NCBI RefSeq assembly: GCF_000626715.1
Contig: NZ_AQRA01000006.1
Span: 62,001 to 126,000, forward strand
Source: Aquimarina atlantica
Lineage (GTDB): Bacteria; Bacteroidota; Bacteroidia; Flavobacteriales; Flavobacteriaceae
Length of the DNA: 64,000 nucleotides
Direction of reading: 5' to 3'
This document shows, one piece after another, positions 44,906 to 54,761 of the stretch. Position numbers and translations under genes: made by a program. The notes beneath the pieces were generated by a model that was not told the DNA's origin, did no database searches, and was given only the letters and a program-made list of their open reading frames with translations. Each line of letters starts with the position of its first letter. Within the stretch, counting starts at the first letter, position 1.

Positions 44906-45616
44906 TTATGCTAAGGTAAATCTGGCCAGGTAATCATTATTTTCTCCTTCAACTATTAATTCTGAAAGTAAACCGTTGGCATTTGCAGCGTTTTGAAGTG
45001 TATTATAATCAATATATAACCAATCAAACCATTCTGATTCTTGTTTTTTATATTTTAATTTATATTGCATTTCTCCATAATAACCGGCAGAGGCATCTAC
45101 CCAAAAGCCTCCGTCTTCATCCTGAAAAAGGTAGGAAATATCTGATGAATCCATTAAAATTTGACCTCCGGGAGCAAGAAGTGTTTTAGCATGAGTAAAA
45201 AACCGATCAATATGATCCAGGGTACCAATAATACCACTACCATTCATTAATAATAGTATGGTATCGTATGTAGCATCACTATGATCATACATATCTTGTA
45301 CCGCTGCATGATGTACTCCTCTTTTTTTACAGATTTCTATGGCACCTTCAGAAATATCTATAGCTTTAACATCTAACTTTTGATTATTTTGAAGAAACAA
45401 ACTATGGCTTCCGGCACCGCAACCTACGTCTAGTACTTTTCCGTATGAAAGCTCTAATGCCTTTTGTTCTATTTTGGGCATTTCGGGATACTCTCTAAAC
45501 AGGTAAGGAATAGGGATATGATCATCATCAAAATCATTTGCCTGTACGATAATGTCTTCGGTATATTTTTTATTGTAAAAATCTTTGATGGCTTTTCCGA
45601 AGATATCTTTATTCAT
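44906..45616 (-). CDS. Class I SAM-dependent methyltransferase
   Basis: A 236-residue methyltransferase with motif I VLDVGCGAGSHSLFLQ (about 59-74), post-I AIDISEGAIEICKKRG, a motif II TYDTILLLMNGSGIIG and motif III LLAPGGQILMDSSDI. Length and fold match small-molecule methyltransferases; the substrate is unknown. It is divergent from the YkgJ-type gene, with only 70 bases between the two starts. Confidence 0.88.
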   Translation of the reverse strand: MNKDIFGKAIKDFYNKKYTEDIIVQANDFDDDHIPIPYLFREYPEMPKIEQKALELSYGKVLDVGCGAGSHSLFLQNNQKLDVKAIDISEGAIEICKKRGVHHAAVQDMYDHSDATYDTILLLMNGSGIIGTLDHIDRFFTHAKTLLAPGGQILMDSSDISYLFQDEDGGFWVDASAGYYGEMQYKLKYKKQESEWFDWLYIDYNTLQNAANANGLLSELIVEGENNDYLARFTLA

Positions 45617-45647
45617 GAGGTACAGTTTGTGATTATAGGAAACAATA

Positions 45648-45682
45648 TTTGGTAATCAAAACTCTCAAAAGTCTTACTTTTG
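45648..45682 (+). promoter_or_regulatory. Promoter giving a probable leaderless message
   Basis: TTTG at 45648-45651, a 23-base spacer and a perfect TACTTTTG at 45675-45682, ending four bases before the ATG of the YkgJ-type gene (45687). Transcription would begin at the start codon. Confidence 0.6.
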
Positions 45683-45686
45683 TACT

Positions 45687-46181
45687 ATGCAAGAATTCAT
45701 AGACCAATTACCAAAACTGGCCAAAGATAAACATAACGAGAACAAAAAGTTCTTTACTAAACTTAAAAAAAAAGCGCCTAAACAACTGGATTATATCATG
45801 CAGGAGTTACATGATGAAGAGTTTAGCAACACAGATTGTTTAGAATGTGCTAATTGCTGCAAAACTACAGGGCCGTTATTTACGGATAAAGATGTAGATC
45901 GAATTTCAAAATTTTTAAAAATTAAGCCTAGACGATTTGAAGAACAATACCTAAGAACAGATGAGGATGGAGACTTGATATTGCAACAAACTCCGTGCAC
46001 TTTTCTTGGGACCGATAATTACTGTGCGATTTATGAAGTAAGACCAAAAGCATGTCGAGAGTACCCTCATACAGATCGTAAAAAATTTCAACAGATATCT
46101 AATTTGACGTTGAAAAACGTGGCAATTTGCCCTGCAGCATATAATATTGTAGAAAAAATGAAATCTAAACTACCTGTATAG
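45687..46181 (+). CDS. YkgJ family cysteine-cluster protein
   Basis: A 164-residue cytoplasmic protein with the conserved Cys pattern of the YkgJ (zinc/iron-chelating) family: CLECANCCKTTGP (about 50-62), TPCTFLG, YCAIYEVRPKACREYPHTD and a final Cys in VAICPAA. The cluster probably binds Fe-S or zinc; its biochemical role is unknown. The gene has a leaderless-type promoter. A hairpin shortly after its stop serves the opposite strand as well. Confidence 0.9.
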   Translation: MQEFIDQLPKLAKDKHNENKKFFTKLKKKAPKQLDYIMQELHDEEFSNTDCLECANCCKTTGPLFTDKDVDRISKFLKIKPRRFEEQYLRTDEDGDLILQQTPCTFLGTDNYCAIYEVRPKACREYPHTDRKKFQQISNLTLKNVAICPAAYNIVEKMKSKLPV

Positions 46182-46200
46182 CCATATAGATGAAAACAAA

Positions 46201-46237
46201 TATTCCCATATATTCTTTTAAGGAATATATGGGAATA
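46201..46237. terminator. Hairpin terminator between the YkgJ gene and LipL32-like gene 1
   Basis: Perfect 15-bp stem TATTCCCATATATTC with its complement and a 7-base loop. On the minus strand it follows the LipL32-like gene and matches in outer sequence the hairpin placed after LipL32-like gene 2 (56846-56885). Confidence 0.65.
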
Positions 46238-46274
46238 ACCGCAAGTGTGTGCTCATTACATTAGGATTTATATA

Positions 46275-46955
46275 TTATCCTTTTTTTAACTCTTCGATAG
46301 TTTTGGCCATTATTACTCCTGGTAATTTGATAGGAGCAGCAACCTGAGCTAAGAAAGTACCTTTTACTTCGCCAGTTTTGTATGTGGTAAATCCAATACG
46401 GTATAGTCCGGCAGTTAATGCTTTAAGAGGGTCACCAACTTCACTTTTATATCTTAATAGCGAATTGTAACTACTTCCACTAGGCTGCTTAGGCATTTCG
46501 CTACTGTCATCATTACGTTCTAGAACAGTCCATTTAGCACTTTTTACAGCTTCTCCGGTAATTTTATCCTTGCTTATGATATCAGAACGCTCTAGCGTAA
46601 TATAAGTATCAAAGAAATCACTAGAACTTGCATTTTCTGTATATGCAGCAGATGCAGTAGCTCCTTTTATTTTGTTTTTACCTACAGGAGACATCATTCT
46701 TATACCAAGTTCTGGAGCCACAGCAGGAATCCAAACATAGATGTAATAAAATTTCTTACCATCTTTTACTTCGTCTTCATTACCAGGTGCAGCATATCCA
46801 AGATATGTTACAACATCTGTATAAGGCACCTTTATAGTTTTTGGGCCTATCTTTTTTTCGGTTAAACCACCAAATTTCTTCAATTTCTGTGCTTGAGCAT
46901 CAATAGAAGTTCCTAAAGCAAATATGCTTAGTAAAATTAAGATTTTTGTTTTCAT
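46275..46955 (-). CDS. LipL32-like secreted protein 1
   Basis: A 226-residue exported protein starting at MKTKILILL, with a signal peptide ending DAQAQ. There is no lipobox Cys, so unlike leptospiral LipL32 it is not a lipoprotein. Its body matches the LipL32 pattern I recall: GYAAPG near 60, YYIYVWIPAV, GIRMMSPVG, FDTYITLERSD, YNSLLRYK, GLYRIGFTTYKTGEVKG and a C-terminal PGVIMAKTIEELKKG. LipL32 is the abundant surface protein of pathogenic Leptospira and binds calcium; homologues are also known in a few marine bacteria. A second copy (56914-57597) is about 80 % identical by eye. It lies at the 3' end of the island. Confidence 0.8.
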   Translation of the reverse strand: MKTKILILLSIFALGTSIDAQAQKLKKFGGLTEKKIGPKTIKVPYTDVVTYLGYAAPGNEDEVKDGKKFYYIYVWIPAVAPELGIRMMSPVGKNKIKGATASAAYTENASSSDFFDTYITLERSDIISKDKITGEAVKSAKWTVLERNDDSSEMPKQPSGSSYNSLLRYKSEVGDPLKALTAGLYRIGFTTYKTGEVKGTFLAQVAAPIKLPGVIMAKTIEELKKG

Positions 46956-47252
46956 AAATACTTGATTTGATTTTAGTGATAAATACACACACTTCTTATC
47001 ACTATAGGTTAGTTTTATTGATAATCTATGATTATCGATTTAATTACAAATATGAGAGTTTATAATTAAAATAAAATATAAAAGACGATACAATTAATTT
47101 GAAATAATGATTGTTTAACATTAGAATTTCTTTAATAACCAAATATTTTATCCCATTTTAACCCCTCTAGTATAGAGAACTTTTTTTAAAATCCATGTAT
47201 TAATGATATGTTAATTTGTTTAATTGTTGAAACAGACTCATCACCCGGACAA

Positions 47253-50200
47253 TTACTTGTTAGACTCATCTTCTACATCATTGATTATTCCTTTATTGGT
47301 AGAGATCTCGTCCATCATTTCTGAAGAATGTCCATTTTGTTTAGCTTTTTGTACATAGTTTAAGGCTTCTTTTGGGTTTTTAAGTTTATAATATATCTCT
47401 GCAATATTGGCGAGGTACATAGGTTCATTGGTGGCGGTTAGCGCAGCGTTTTTAAAATAAGGTAATGCTTCTTCATAACGTTTTTCGACATCTAATGCAC
47501 AACCTGTAAGATTGTATAACCGTGCGAGTGTTGCAGCATCATGAGACGCTTTTTTGATATACTCCTCTTGTTTTTCGAGATATGTAGGAATTCCCTCTTT
47601 TAACCAAAGTAGGCGTGCTTTTAAAAAATACACCTGACCAAATTCTGGGTCTATTTTTAGAATAGCATCTCCTTTTTTCTCTGCCAATTCGAGGTCTTTA
47701 TTTTTTAAATCATTCCAGGCCGCCTGAAGCAGTGCAAACTTACTTTTTTCTTTGATGTTGTATAAATCAATTTCTTCAGAGAATTTGTCTTTGTTATCGG
47801 CGATAGCTTCGACAATAATTTCTGCCATACTCGCTAGTTCTGGTCTTTTCTGAATATGTTTGTAGGTGTAATGAATGAAGTTAAAAGCTAATAATCTGTC
47901 ATGGTCATAATTTTCATCTTTGGCGATATTTCTCGATAGTTTATGGATGAACATATGCTTAAAATCCTCTCCATAAATGTATTCTCCCTGTTCAAATAAT
48001 ACATCTATAGTGGTATACCATGATTTTTTATATGGCTCAGCTTCTATGGTATTATCCCAAATAGGTTTTTCTTCTTCAGATTTAAAACTTTGTAGTATAC
48101 GTTTTACCTGTTGTTTTCGATATAATTGTAACAAGAATGTTTCTTCGTTTTCATAATCATCATCTGCAAAAAGATCGTCATCATATTTCTCATTACGCTT
48201 TTTAGCAGAATTTGCTTTAGAAATCAATTTATCTGGAAATTTTTCGTGCCCTAATTTAATAAGCATATCGCATACCGGTATGATCATATTTTTTATACGA
48301 TGATTTTGTTCTATATCAGTGTCAGATTCAAATTGCTCAAAAATTTCTAATAATTCCTTTTCAAATGGTCTTATGGCAATCAAGGGGAGTTTAGAGATGT
48401 TTATTATACTTCTATGGCTATCTCCGATATAGTTATAATAATCAAGAATATCATGCGTATCGGTTAACAATTTTTTGATATAATTATAGATAGATTTATG
48501 AGAATGTATTTTATAGCGATAGGCCAGCTTTGCTATTAGAGATTCATCATTTAGCGTATCTAAAATATCTAATAAGAATGTTTTAATTTCAGGATCTTCG
48601 GCAAATTCATCCCAAAGACCATATCCATTATTTACCAGGATTGATATGTATCCATCTTTTATGTTCAGAACAGCTGGTGTTTTTTCTAATACAGGCTTTG
48701 GAATACTGTATTTTGCACCATTCAACATGATATTTTTAACAATTTTTCTGTCGGGATGAGAAGTAATGATTTGAAGGACCTGAGCTTTTAATCTTCGAAT
48801 AGCAGTCGAAGAATCACCTTCTTTTTGTTTTGGCTCAAAAACTGGTCCGTGAATATATGTCAATGTTATTTTGTTGTTATCAGAAGAGGCAAGAAGGTTT
48901 TTAGCGTTATCTTTTGGCTTTTTTGGATTGATTAGCTGTAGTAATTCTTCAAAAACACCTTCTTCATCAACCATTCTGTTTTCTAATTGTTTAATCAGAT
49001 TATCATTATTGCTAAGTATAATATCTTTAACAGTTTCTGGATCTTGCGACGAACTGATTTCGCGATAAGGATTCCAGTTATGATTGGGGAATTCTAAATA
49101 CCTGGACTCATTATTTATAAGTATCGAAACATGTTTTGAAGTTATTGTATTAAAACGATCATTCGAGATGATTTTATCCATGACACGATTTAGATCATAA
49201 TTTATTTTCATGATCTGGGGATCAAAATTAATATCCAAAGTATCAGAGAAATATGGATAAATGTTAAATTCTGAATAGACCATAGGAAGTTCAGATCCCT
49301 CATGAAAACCAGATACTATTGCAGGACTTGAGCATTCCTGAAAAGAAAGTGATATCGATCCATAATCAGGTCTGTGCTCCAGAATTACTTTTCCAATACT
49401 AAAATCGGGATGATGTTCTACTAAATGCTCGAAACACTCAATAGCCATATTTTCTAATATATCCTGAACATCAAATTCCTGTTTCTGCTGAGTAAGGTTT
49501 TTGTCTTTTTCTAAAATACAGATATCATATTGAGTAAAACCTATAACAATATCTTCATCATACATTGTAGCTATGTTATAGGTTAATCGTTCGTAATATA
49601 AATTTTCCTTGTTTAGACTTTCTAACCAATTAACGAGTGAAATTTTACCATTATCTTCTTTAGAAAGCGTGGTAAACAAAAATTCATCACCTGTACTACA
49701 TAATAATATATTGGGTTTTTCTGAAAAATAGTAAATAGGAGCAAGGTCATCCCAGTTATGACAAACAAATTTCGGGTCAGCAGGGTTACTTATATCTATC
49801 ACAGATCGGGTAACCATATAATGTTCAAAAAACTCTACATGCATATTACCAGGAGTCTTATCTTCTATAATACTGGATAAATGTGTAGGATTACTTTTAT
49901 CTTGGATATCTAATAGTAGAACTAAGCCAGCACCAGCCCCCACAACTAGTAGGTTATCGTTAATATGAAGGCTATATCCGCTTTCTATAAATACATCTGA
50001 AGAAATCGGGGGCGCATCAGGAGTAGAAAGATCAAAAATTTCGAGATACTCATTATTGCAAACATACAAATGACCATCTGAAATATTGAGATTACCATAT
50101 TTAGGCACTTTTTTAGTATTTCTAATACTACCTTCTATAGGAATAATAGTATTTCCCCGGATTTGATATCTTACAATTCCTCTATCATAATCTGATATAT

Positions 50201-52061
50201 ATACTACTTCATTATGGTAAGAATAGTGGTACCTTTTTTTCTTATCTAACTCGATGATACTATGTTTTACTACCTCATGAGTATTTGTTATTTCTGCTGT
50301 AAAAAGTTCTTTATCGCCATTTACCGCGACGAATTTATTTTTGCTAATAGGTACAGCCCAATTTAGATTAACATCTTTGATTTTATGAGTTAGGTAATAA
50401 CTATCTTCATAAGGTACTTTTTCTATTACTTGTTTATTTTTTTCTGGGATAACAAGAGAAGATACTTTTACTTTGGATTTAAAATCTTCTTTTTCTTTCT
50501 TTTTTGCTAAATAATCATCATATGCTTGAAGCATATATGGAGAATCTGTAAACTCTTTTTTAAATAGTGTATTGTGAATAGTACTAGAAAAGGAAATGTT
50601 CTGAAAACAGTATAACGCATTTTCTTTTTCTCCAAGAACCGTATATAAATGGGTTAATGCTATAGCCGCTCTGCTTGCCGAAGAATACCCGTTATTTTCT
50701 GACATAAAAGAAATAAGTTCATCTTTCAACTTATTAAGCTCATCTTTCTGATCTTGATATAGTCGAATATCAAATAACCACTTTGGCAATAATGCATCTT
50801 TTTTAGCACTTTTGTTTTCTATAGAATCATAACACTCATCAAATTCTTCTTTGCAGTTAAGGAAATATAGATTTTCTAACAGATGTACTTTATAATGATC
50901 TGATAGTTGTTTTATAGATGTAAGGATTGCTGTTGATTCTTCATATCGCCCTTCAGAAAATAACCTGGCGGTTAAGAATTTTTGGAAATCTGAATAGTTT
51001 TTATTGGTATCGGGTAAAAGTGCTATTGTTTTTCTAAAAGCTTCTTCACCATAGTCATAAAGCTTTTCTTTTGCTTTGTATGGGATATCCAGATTATGCT
51101 TTTGTATAGTGTTTAGCCATTTTGTAAAGTCGGATTCGTTATGGATAGGATCAGGAACCTGCAAAGAATCTATTATTTTATCCGGAAACCGTATCATAAA
51201 TTTGTCAAAGGCACTAAAAAAAGCTTCTTCTGATAAATCACCTTCTTCTTCTTCGATATGGCCTCCATCTAGTTTCCAATCTTCAAATTCATCGGTTAAT
51301 CTAAAAATTGCTTTTTCTCTTTCTTTAGATTGTACAAAACCATACTCGATGTTTTTGATATCATAGGTGTATATATTGCTTTCTGCTTCAGGACCTTCAT
51401 AGATATTACTTTCTGGATAAAACAAATAAAAACCAGTGTCATAAAATTTTAGATAGGGATAGGTTAATTTTGATTTGGGTAAGGTAAGCATCACATTATA
51501 AAAAGGACCCGAACCATTTGGATGGTTAAAAGCCAATATTCTCACATTATCATCCTGTTTAAAAGTAAGTTTATGTGTCACAAAACCTACAACATGTTTG
51601 AAATCTTTTTGAGTATAAGAAGTAGCGACTTTTTGTATAGCACTTTCAATTTGAGAAATCAATTCTTCTCGTAAACATATTAGGTAACTCTTATACAATT
51701 GATCAGATACATGATTAAAAGTAAGCGCAGGCTTTATTTTTGTATATTTTTTATCCTGTTCAGTTGCCTGATCAATAAAAGCAATATCTAATTCTTCTCT
51801 TTTTTCAAAAGCTTTATCGGCAATATCTAACCAATCTGATATTGAAATTGTACCAATATCTGCAGCATCACTACTATATCCGGTACCATAATAATATTCA
51901 TCCCACTCATTGTTATAAGTTACTTTAAGTACATCGAAATTTGTAGTAGGCGAAATGATAATCATTCGCAGTTCTTCGGGATTAATTTTGCCTGATACAA
52001 CAGCTTGATCTATAATTTCTTTAAGTTGTTTTTGAATGAATGTAGTGATGTTTAATTGCAT
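47253..52061 (-). CDS. Giant cytoplasmic protein with LVIVD-like propeller and C-terminal TPRs
   Basis: A 1602-residue protein without signal peptide or membrane segment. The N-terminus (1-280) is an unnamed alpha/beta domain; about 330-530 is helical and repeat-like. About 560-870 has strand repeats of the LVIVD type (YLEIFDLSTPDAP, SGYSLHINDNLLVVGAGAGLVLLLDIQDKSNPTHL, RSVIDISNPADPKFV), indicating a beta-propeller. Further unnamed alpha/beta and helical regions follow. About 1460-1590 is three to four TPRs (YNLTGCALDVEKRYEEALPYFKNAAL, YLANIAEIYYKLKNPKEALNYVQKA). The scaffold-like architecture and position suggest it assembles other island proteins, but the function is unknown. Confidence 0.8.
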   Translation of the reverse strand: MQLNITTFIQKQLKEIIDQAVVSGKINPEELRMIIISPTTNFDVLKVTYNNEWDEYYYGTGYSSDAADIGTISISDWLDIADKAFEKREELDIAFIDQATEQDKKYTKIKPALTFNHVSDQLYKSYLICLREELISQIESAIQKVATSYTQKDFKHVVGFVTHKLTFKQDDNVRILAFNHPNGSGPFYNVMLTLPKSKLTYPYLKFYDTGFYLFYPESNIYEGPEAESNIYTYDIKNIEYGFVQSKEREKAIFRLTDEFEDWKLDGGHIEEEEGDLSEEAFFSAFDKFMIRFPDKIIDSLQVPDPIHNESDFTKWLNTIQKHNLDIPYKAKEKLYDYGEEAFRKTIALLPDTNKNYSDFQKFLTARLFSEGRYEESTAILTSIKQLSDHYKVHLLENLYFLNCKEEFDECYDSIENKSAKKDALLPKWLFDIRLYQDQKDELNKLKDELISFMSENNGYSSASRAAIALTHLYTVLGEKENALYCFQNISFSSTIHNTLFKKEFTDSPYMLQAYDDYLAKKKEKEDFKSKVKVSSLVIPEKNKQVIEKVPYEDSYYLTHKIKDVNLNWAVPISKNKFVAVNGDKELFTAEITNTHEVVKHSIIELDKKKRYHYSYHNEVVYISDYDRGIVRYQIRGNTIIPIEGSIRNTKKVPKYGNLNISDGHLYVCNNEYLEIFDLSTPDAPPISSDVFIESGYSLHINDNLLVVGAGAGLVLLLDIQDKSNPTHLSSIIEDKTPGNMHVEFFEHYMVTRSVIDISNPADPKFVCHNWDDLAPIYYFSEKPNILLCSTGDEFLFTTLSKEDNGKISLVNWLESLNKENLYYERLTYNIATMYDEDIVIGFTQYDICILEKDKNLTQQKQEFDVQDILENMAIECFEHLVEHHPDFSIGKVILEHRPDYGSISLSFQECSSPAIVSGFHEGSELPMVYSEFNIYPYFSDTLDINFDPQIMKINYDLNRVMDKIISNDRFNTITSKHVSILINNESRYLEFPNHNWNPYREISSSQDPETVKDIILSNNDNLIKQLENRMVDEEGVFEELLQLINPKKPKDNAKNLLASSDNNKITLTYIHGPVFEPKQKEGDSSTAIRRLKAQVLQIITSHPDRKIVKNIMLNGAKYSIPKPVLEKTPAVLNIKDGYISILVNNGYGLWDEFAEDPEIKTFLLDILDTLNDESLIAKLAYRYKIHSHKSIYNYIKKLLTDTHDILDYYNYIGDSHRSIINISKLPLIAIRPFEKELLEIFEQFESDTDIEQNHRIKNMIIPVCDMLIKLGHEKFPDKLISKANSAKKRNEKYDDDLFADDDYENEETFLLQLYRKQQVKRILQSFKSEEEKPIWDNTIEAEPYKKSWYTTIDVLFEQGEYIYGEDFKHMFIHKLSRNIAKDENYDHDRLLAFNFIHYTYKHIQKRPELASMAEIIVEAIADNKDKFSEEIDLYNIKEKSKFALLQAAWNDLKNKDLELAEKKGDAILKIDPEFGQVYFLKARLLWLKEGIPTYLEKQEEYIKKASHDAATLARLYNLTGCALDVEKRYEEALPYFKNAALTATNEPMYLANIAEIYYKLKNPKEALNYVQKAKQNGHSSEMMDEISTNKGIINDVEDESNK

Positions 52062-52240
52062 AGGTTTTTTTTCTATAGATTAGTGCTATAATAATTTATA
52101 ATCTAGTTGTAAAATATGAGAATTTAGTATTAGAACTAAATATCTTTTGTGTTTAATTATATTGCTATCGATAAATATTAAATTGATTCTAAAATTGTTC
52201 TCAATTTTAACAAGATAGTTTGATAATTTCTATGTTCTTA

Positions 52241-52678
52241 CTACACGAAGAATAAGAAAGAGGCTATAATCTGCCAGCAGCCAATAATGATTCCTAAAAC
52301 TCCTAACTTACCTTGTTTTGATGCTGACTTTCCTCTTAATTGATTTGCTTTTTCTTTTATAGCTTCATTTTTGGATAAGAAAAACTTGCTAATTGAGCGA
52401 AAAACTAACATGAAACCTAATACAGCTTGCATAGTATTCCCAATTAATATGGTGATCCACCAGATAGGAAATGTTGTAATCCATTCTAGATTTAAAATTG
52501 TCGAAATAACTCCCCACACCCCCCAGAAACAGAATATAAGTCCGATCATAAGTCTGATCAAGCTTGGCAACGGTTCGATTTTTTCTAAAAACTCTTTTGT
52601 TTTTGGTGTTTTTGATAGCAATAATGATGGTGCTGCTACTATAATACTTAATAAAATCAATGTGATTCCTTCAATCAT
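52241..52678 (-). CDS. Island membrane protein, paralogue 1
   Basis: A 145-residue protein with four membrane helices: an N-terminal [10 protein letters not shown] helix, LIFCFWGVWGVIS, a third helix containing GN-x-x-x-AVLGFML and a C-terminal helix. A conserved cytoplasmic segment [15 protein letters not shown] and ASKQGKLGVLGI precedes the last helix. It is clearly paralogous to 58715-59134 (same helix order; about 55-60 % identical by eye). No named family is known to me. A 36-base upstream block is shared with its paralogue. Confidence 0.78.
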   Translation of the reverse strand: MIEGITLILLSIIVAAPSLLLSKTPKTKEFLEKIEPLPSLIRLMIGLIFCFWGVWGVISTILNLEWITTFPIWWITILIGNTMQAVLGFMLVFRSISKFFLSKNEAIKEKANQLRGKSASKQGKLGVLGIIIGCWQIIASFLFFV

Positions 52679-52720
52679 AGTTTTTAGTTTTAAGGTGTGA
52701 ATACTTATTGTTTTGATCCC

Positions 52721-52756
52721 TGTTTTGAAGCCTAAAACTCACAATACAAAGATGAG
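52721..52756 (-). promoter_or_regulatory. Conserved upstream block, copy 1
   Basis: 36 bases that match 59215-59250 at 32 positions, placed 43 bases before the start of membrane paralogue 1. On the minus strand the block starts with CTCATCTTTG, whose CATCTTTG is one base from the TAnnTTTG -7 element. Confidence 0.55.
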
Positions 52757-52815
52757 ATGTATAGGTTTCGAGGTTGTATTTTTTAAAAAACTATCTTTTA
52801 TAAATTATCGAGATA

Positions 52816-53544
52816 TTATATCATTTTTTCTAACTCAGGAAGCTTGGTGTCAATTTCGATTTGTCTTTCTCTGCATTCTTCAGATTTATTACTTTCGGGA
52901 TGATTAGCGAGAAAACCGTTAAGTGCCATTTGCATCTCTTTAAGGTATCTTATTTTTAATGAAATTTTTTCAGTTTCCTGGTATTTTTGCCACGCTTCTT
53001 CGACATATTTGTATTCTAATTCCTGCCGTTCTAATTGTTTAATTTCTTTCCATTTTGGTAATAGATCTATTAATTCCTGCGAATTAGGAAAAGCTTTAAT
53101 CGTATCTTCCAAGTCAGGAACAGCAGCATATGCAGGCCTTAAGGTAGTATCAGAGAAGAAAGCTATGGCTTCTTTTTCACTATCTCCAAGAAAGACAGAT
53201 AAGATTTCATTCCACCCTGTCGAAATAAACAAAAAGCTACCATCGGGTATTGTTGTATCGGTGGTAAGTTTATACATGTTTTCTTTTTCTAAAGGCTCTA
53301 TGCCAAAATTTACATCTTCATTAAACCCTCCTAATGCTAGTTTTCTTGCTTGAGCCACCAGGGATCCACTTTCAAAATTTTGTAGATATACAATAATCTC
53401 TATGTGATCATTTTCTCGTACTACCGACGGAATCTTGTTAAGGTGTCTAAACTCAGGAAAACTGGTGTTATTGATGGGGGCAAATGATAGATATCTATCT
53501 TTACTTTTAATATATATTCCGAATTGTTTGATATTATTTTCCAT
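52816..53544 (-). CDS. Unknown island protein with beta-rich N-terminus
   Basis: A 242-residue soluble protein starting at MENNIKQFG; a longer frame to 53586 adds a basic stretch with no signal. Residues 1-140 form a strand-rich domain (FGIYIKSKDRYLSFAP, HIEIIVYLQNFE, GSFLFISTGWNEILSVFLGD), while 150-242 is helical and charged, rich in Glu and Lys, coiled-coil-like (KQLERQELEYKYVEEAWQKY). I do not recognise a family. It follows the DUF6620-like gene in the same direction and ends the SPFH-containing transcription block. Confidence 0.7.
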   Translation of the reverse strand: MENNIKQFGIYIKSKDRYLSFAPINNTSFPEFRHLNKIPSVVRENDHIEIIVYLQNFESGSLVAQARKLALGGFNEDVNFGIEPLEKENMYKLTTDTTIPDGSFLFISTGWNEILSVFLGDSEKEAIAFFSDTTLRPAYAAVPDLEDTIKAFPNSQELIDLLPKWKEIKQLERQELEYKYVEEAWQKYQETEKISLKIRYLKEMQMALNGFLANHPESNKSEECRERQIEIDTKLPELEKMI

Positions 53545-53657
53545 GATTCTTTTTTGTTTTTTAAAAACAAGATGGCCCGATTTCATCTAATTTGCAATGT
53601 AGTGTAATTGGGTTGCAGATGAATCCCAGGCCATCTATACGTAAAATGTTATTGGGA

Positions 53658-54728
53658 TTAAAAATCGATGTCGTCTCCTGCTTTTGCCGAAGCAAATTCT
53701 GCATTATATTTTTCCATTAATTCTCCCATTTTTAATGCCATGCGAGTATCTGTAGCCATTTTTGTGGTCCAATGCATACCTACAGAACTCCAATCGGTAA
53801 CTGTAAGTCCGTATTCTTGTAAGATTGAAGCAGCATCTTTTCCTTGCGTCGCTCCCATATTTTGATGACACATCACCTTAACATAAAGCTCGAAATCTTC
53901 ATAAATATCATTGTTACCTGCAGAAGAGCCAGTTTCAGATTCTTGATTATTTTCTGCATTGGCAAATTTGCCAATATTCGAATTCATAAAAGCATCACCA
54001 TATACTTTAGAAATTGCAAAAGTTGTGTCTTGAGACATTCTTGCAGTCCATTCTGCAGATACTTCATCCCAGATTGGTTTTTCTGTTCCTACAACTTTAA
54101 GTACTTCTTCTAGATCCATACCTCCAGCTATTTTTGCATTGGCAGCCGCCCAGGTTTCCATATCAATTCCATTTATAGGATCTAATAATCCACCAGCTTC
54201 TGCTGCTTCTATATGAGCATCCATCTGGGCATCTAGTTTAGCTTTTTGCTCTTTTAAAAGGTTATCAGCAGCATCGTATGCTTTTTCTTCAGCAGAATCT
54301 AGTAAAGCTATTCCCCATAAAAAATGGTTTTCATCAGAGAATCCATACTCTTGAATTTGATCATTAAATTCTGAAAGATCACTATCTTTTAGATTTTTTA
54401 TATCATTAAGGATTTCGGTAGCATTCTCGTGAGAAAGTTCGCGAACCTGCTCTGGCATTTCTAATTTATGTACATATCCGTATCTTCTGATTCCAGACTT
54501 AAATTGGTTATTAAGATCTACCCAATGTGGTTCATTTAGGTTAGGTTTAAATGGCCACAGATCATAATCTTCGCCTTCTTCAAGATCCTGAAAAGAAAGA
54601 TCTGCACATGGCCACGTCGTGTAGTCATAGTTGTGCCAATCCATACGATCAATAATCGCTAGGTAATCTCTGTATTCGTCTTTTTGTTTTCCTGAAACGT
54701 CTTGATATAATTCATTTACGGTACTCAT
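53658..54728 (-). CDS. DUF6620-like repeat protein
   Basis: A 356-residue acidic cytoplasmic protein. After an N-terminal part (WPCADLSFQDLEEGEDYDLWPFKP-like, Trp/Asp-rich) and a helical segment (about 135-170), two tandem repeats of about 65 residues follow. The first is METWAAANAKIAGGMDLEEVLKVVG with W-x-x-R-M-x-x-DTTFAISK-x-YGDAF. The second starts DFELYVKVMCHQNMG and carries W-x-TKMATDTRMALKMG-x-x-x-x-YNAEF. The pattern resembles DUF6620, an assignment made from memory and not certain. It lies 33 bases after the SPFH gene, so it is cotranscribed and may interact with it. Confidence 0.7.
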   Translation of the reverse strand: MSTVNELYQDVSGKQKDEYRDYLAIIDRMDWHNYDYTTWPCADLSFQDLEEGEDYDLWPFKPNLNEPHWVDLNNQFKSGIRRYGYVHKLEMPEQVRELSHENATEILNDIKNLKDSDLSEFNDQIQEYGFSDENHFLWGIALLDSAEEKAYDAADNLLKEQKAKLDAQMDAHIEAAEAGGLLDPINGIDMETWAAANAKIAGGMDLEEVLKVVGTEKPIWDEVSAEWTARMSQDTTFAISKVYGDAFMNSNIGKFANAENNQESETGSSAGNNDIYEDFELYVKVMCHQNMGATQGKDAASILQEYGLTVTDWSSVGMHWTTKMATDTRMALKMGELMEKYNAEFASAKAGDDIDF

Positions 54729-54761
54729 ATGGTGTAATTTTTAAAGATTGATTTTTGTTTT

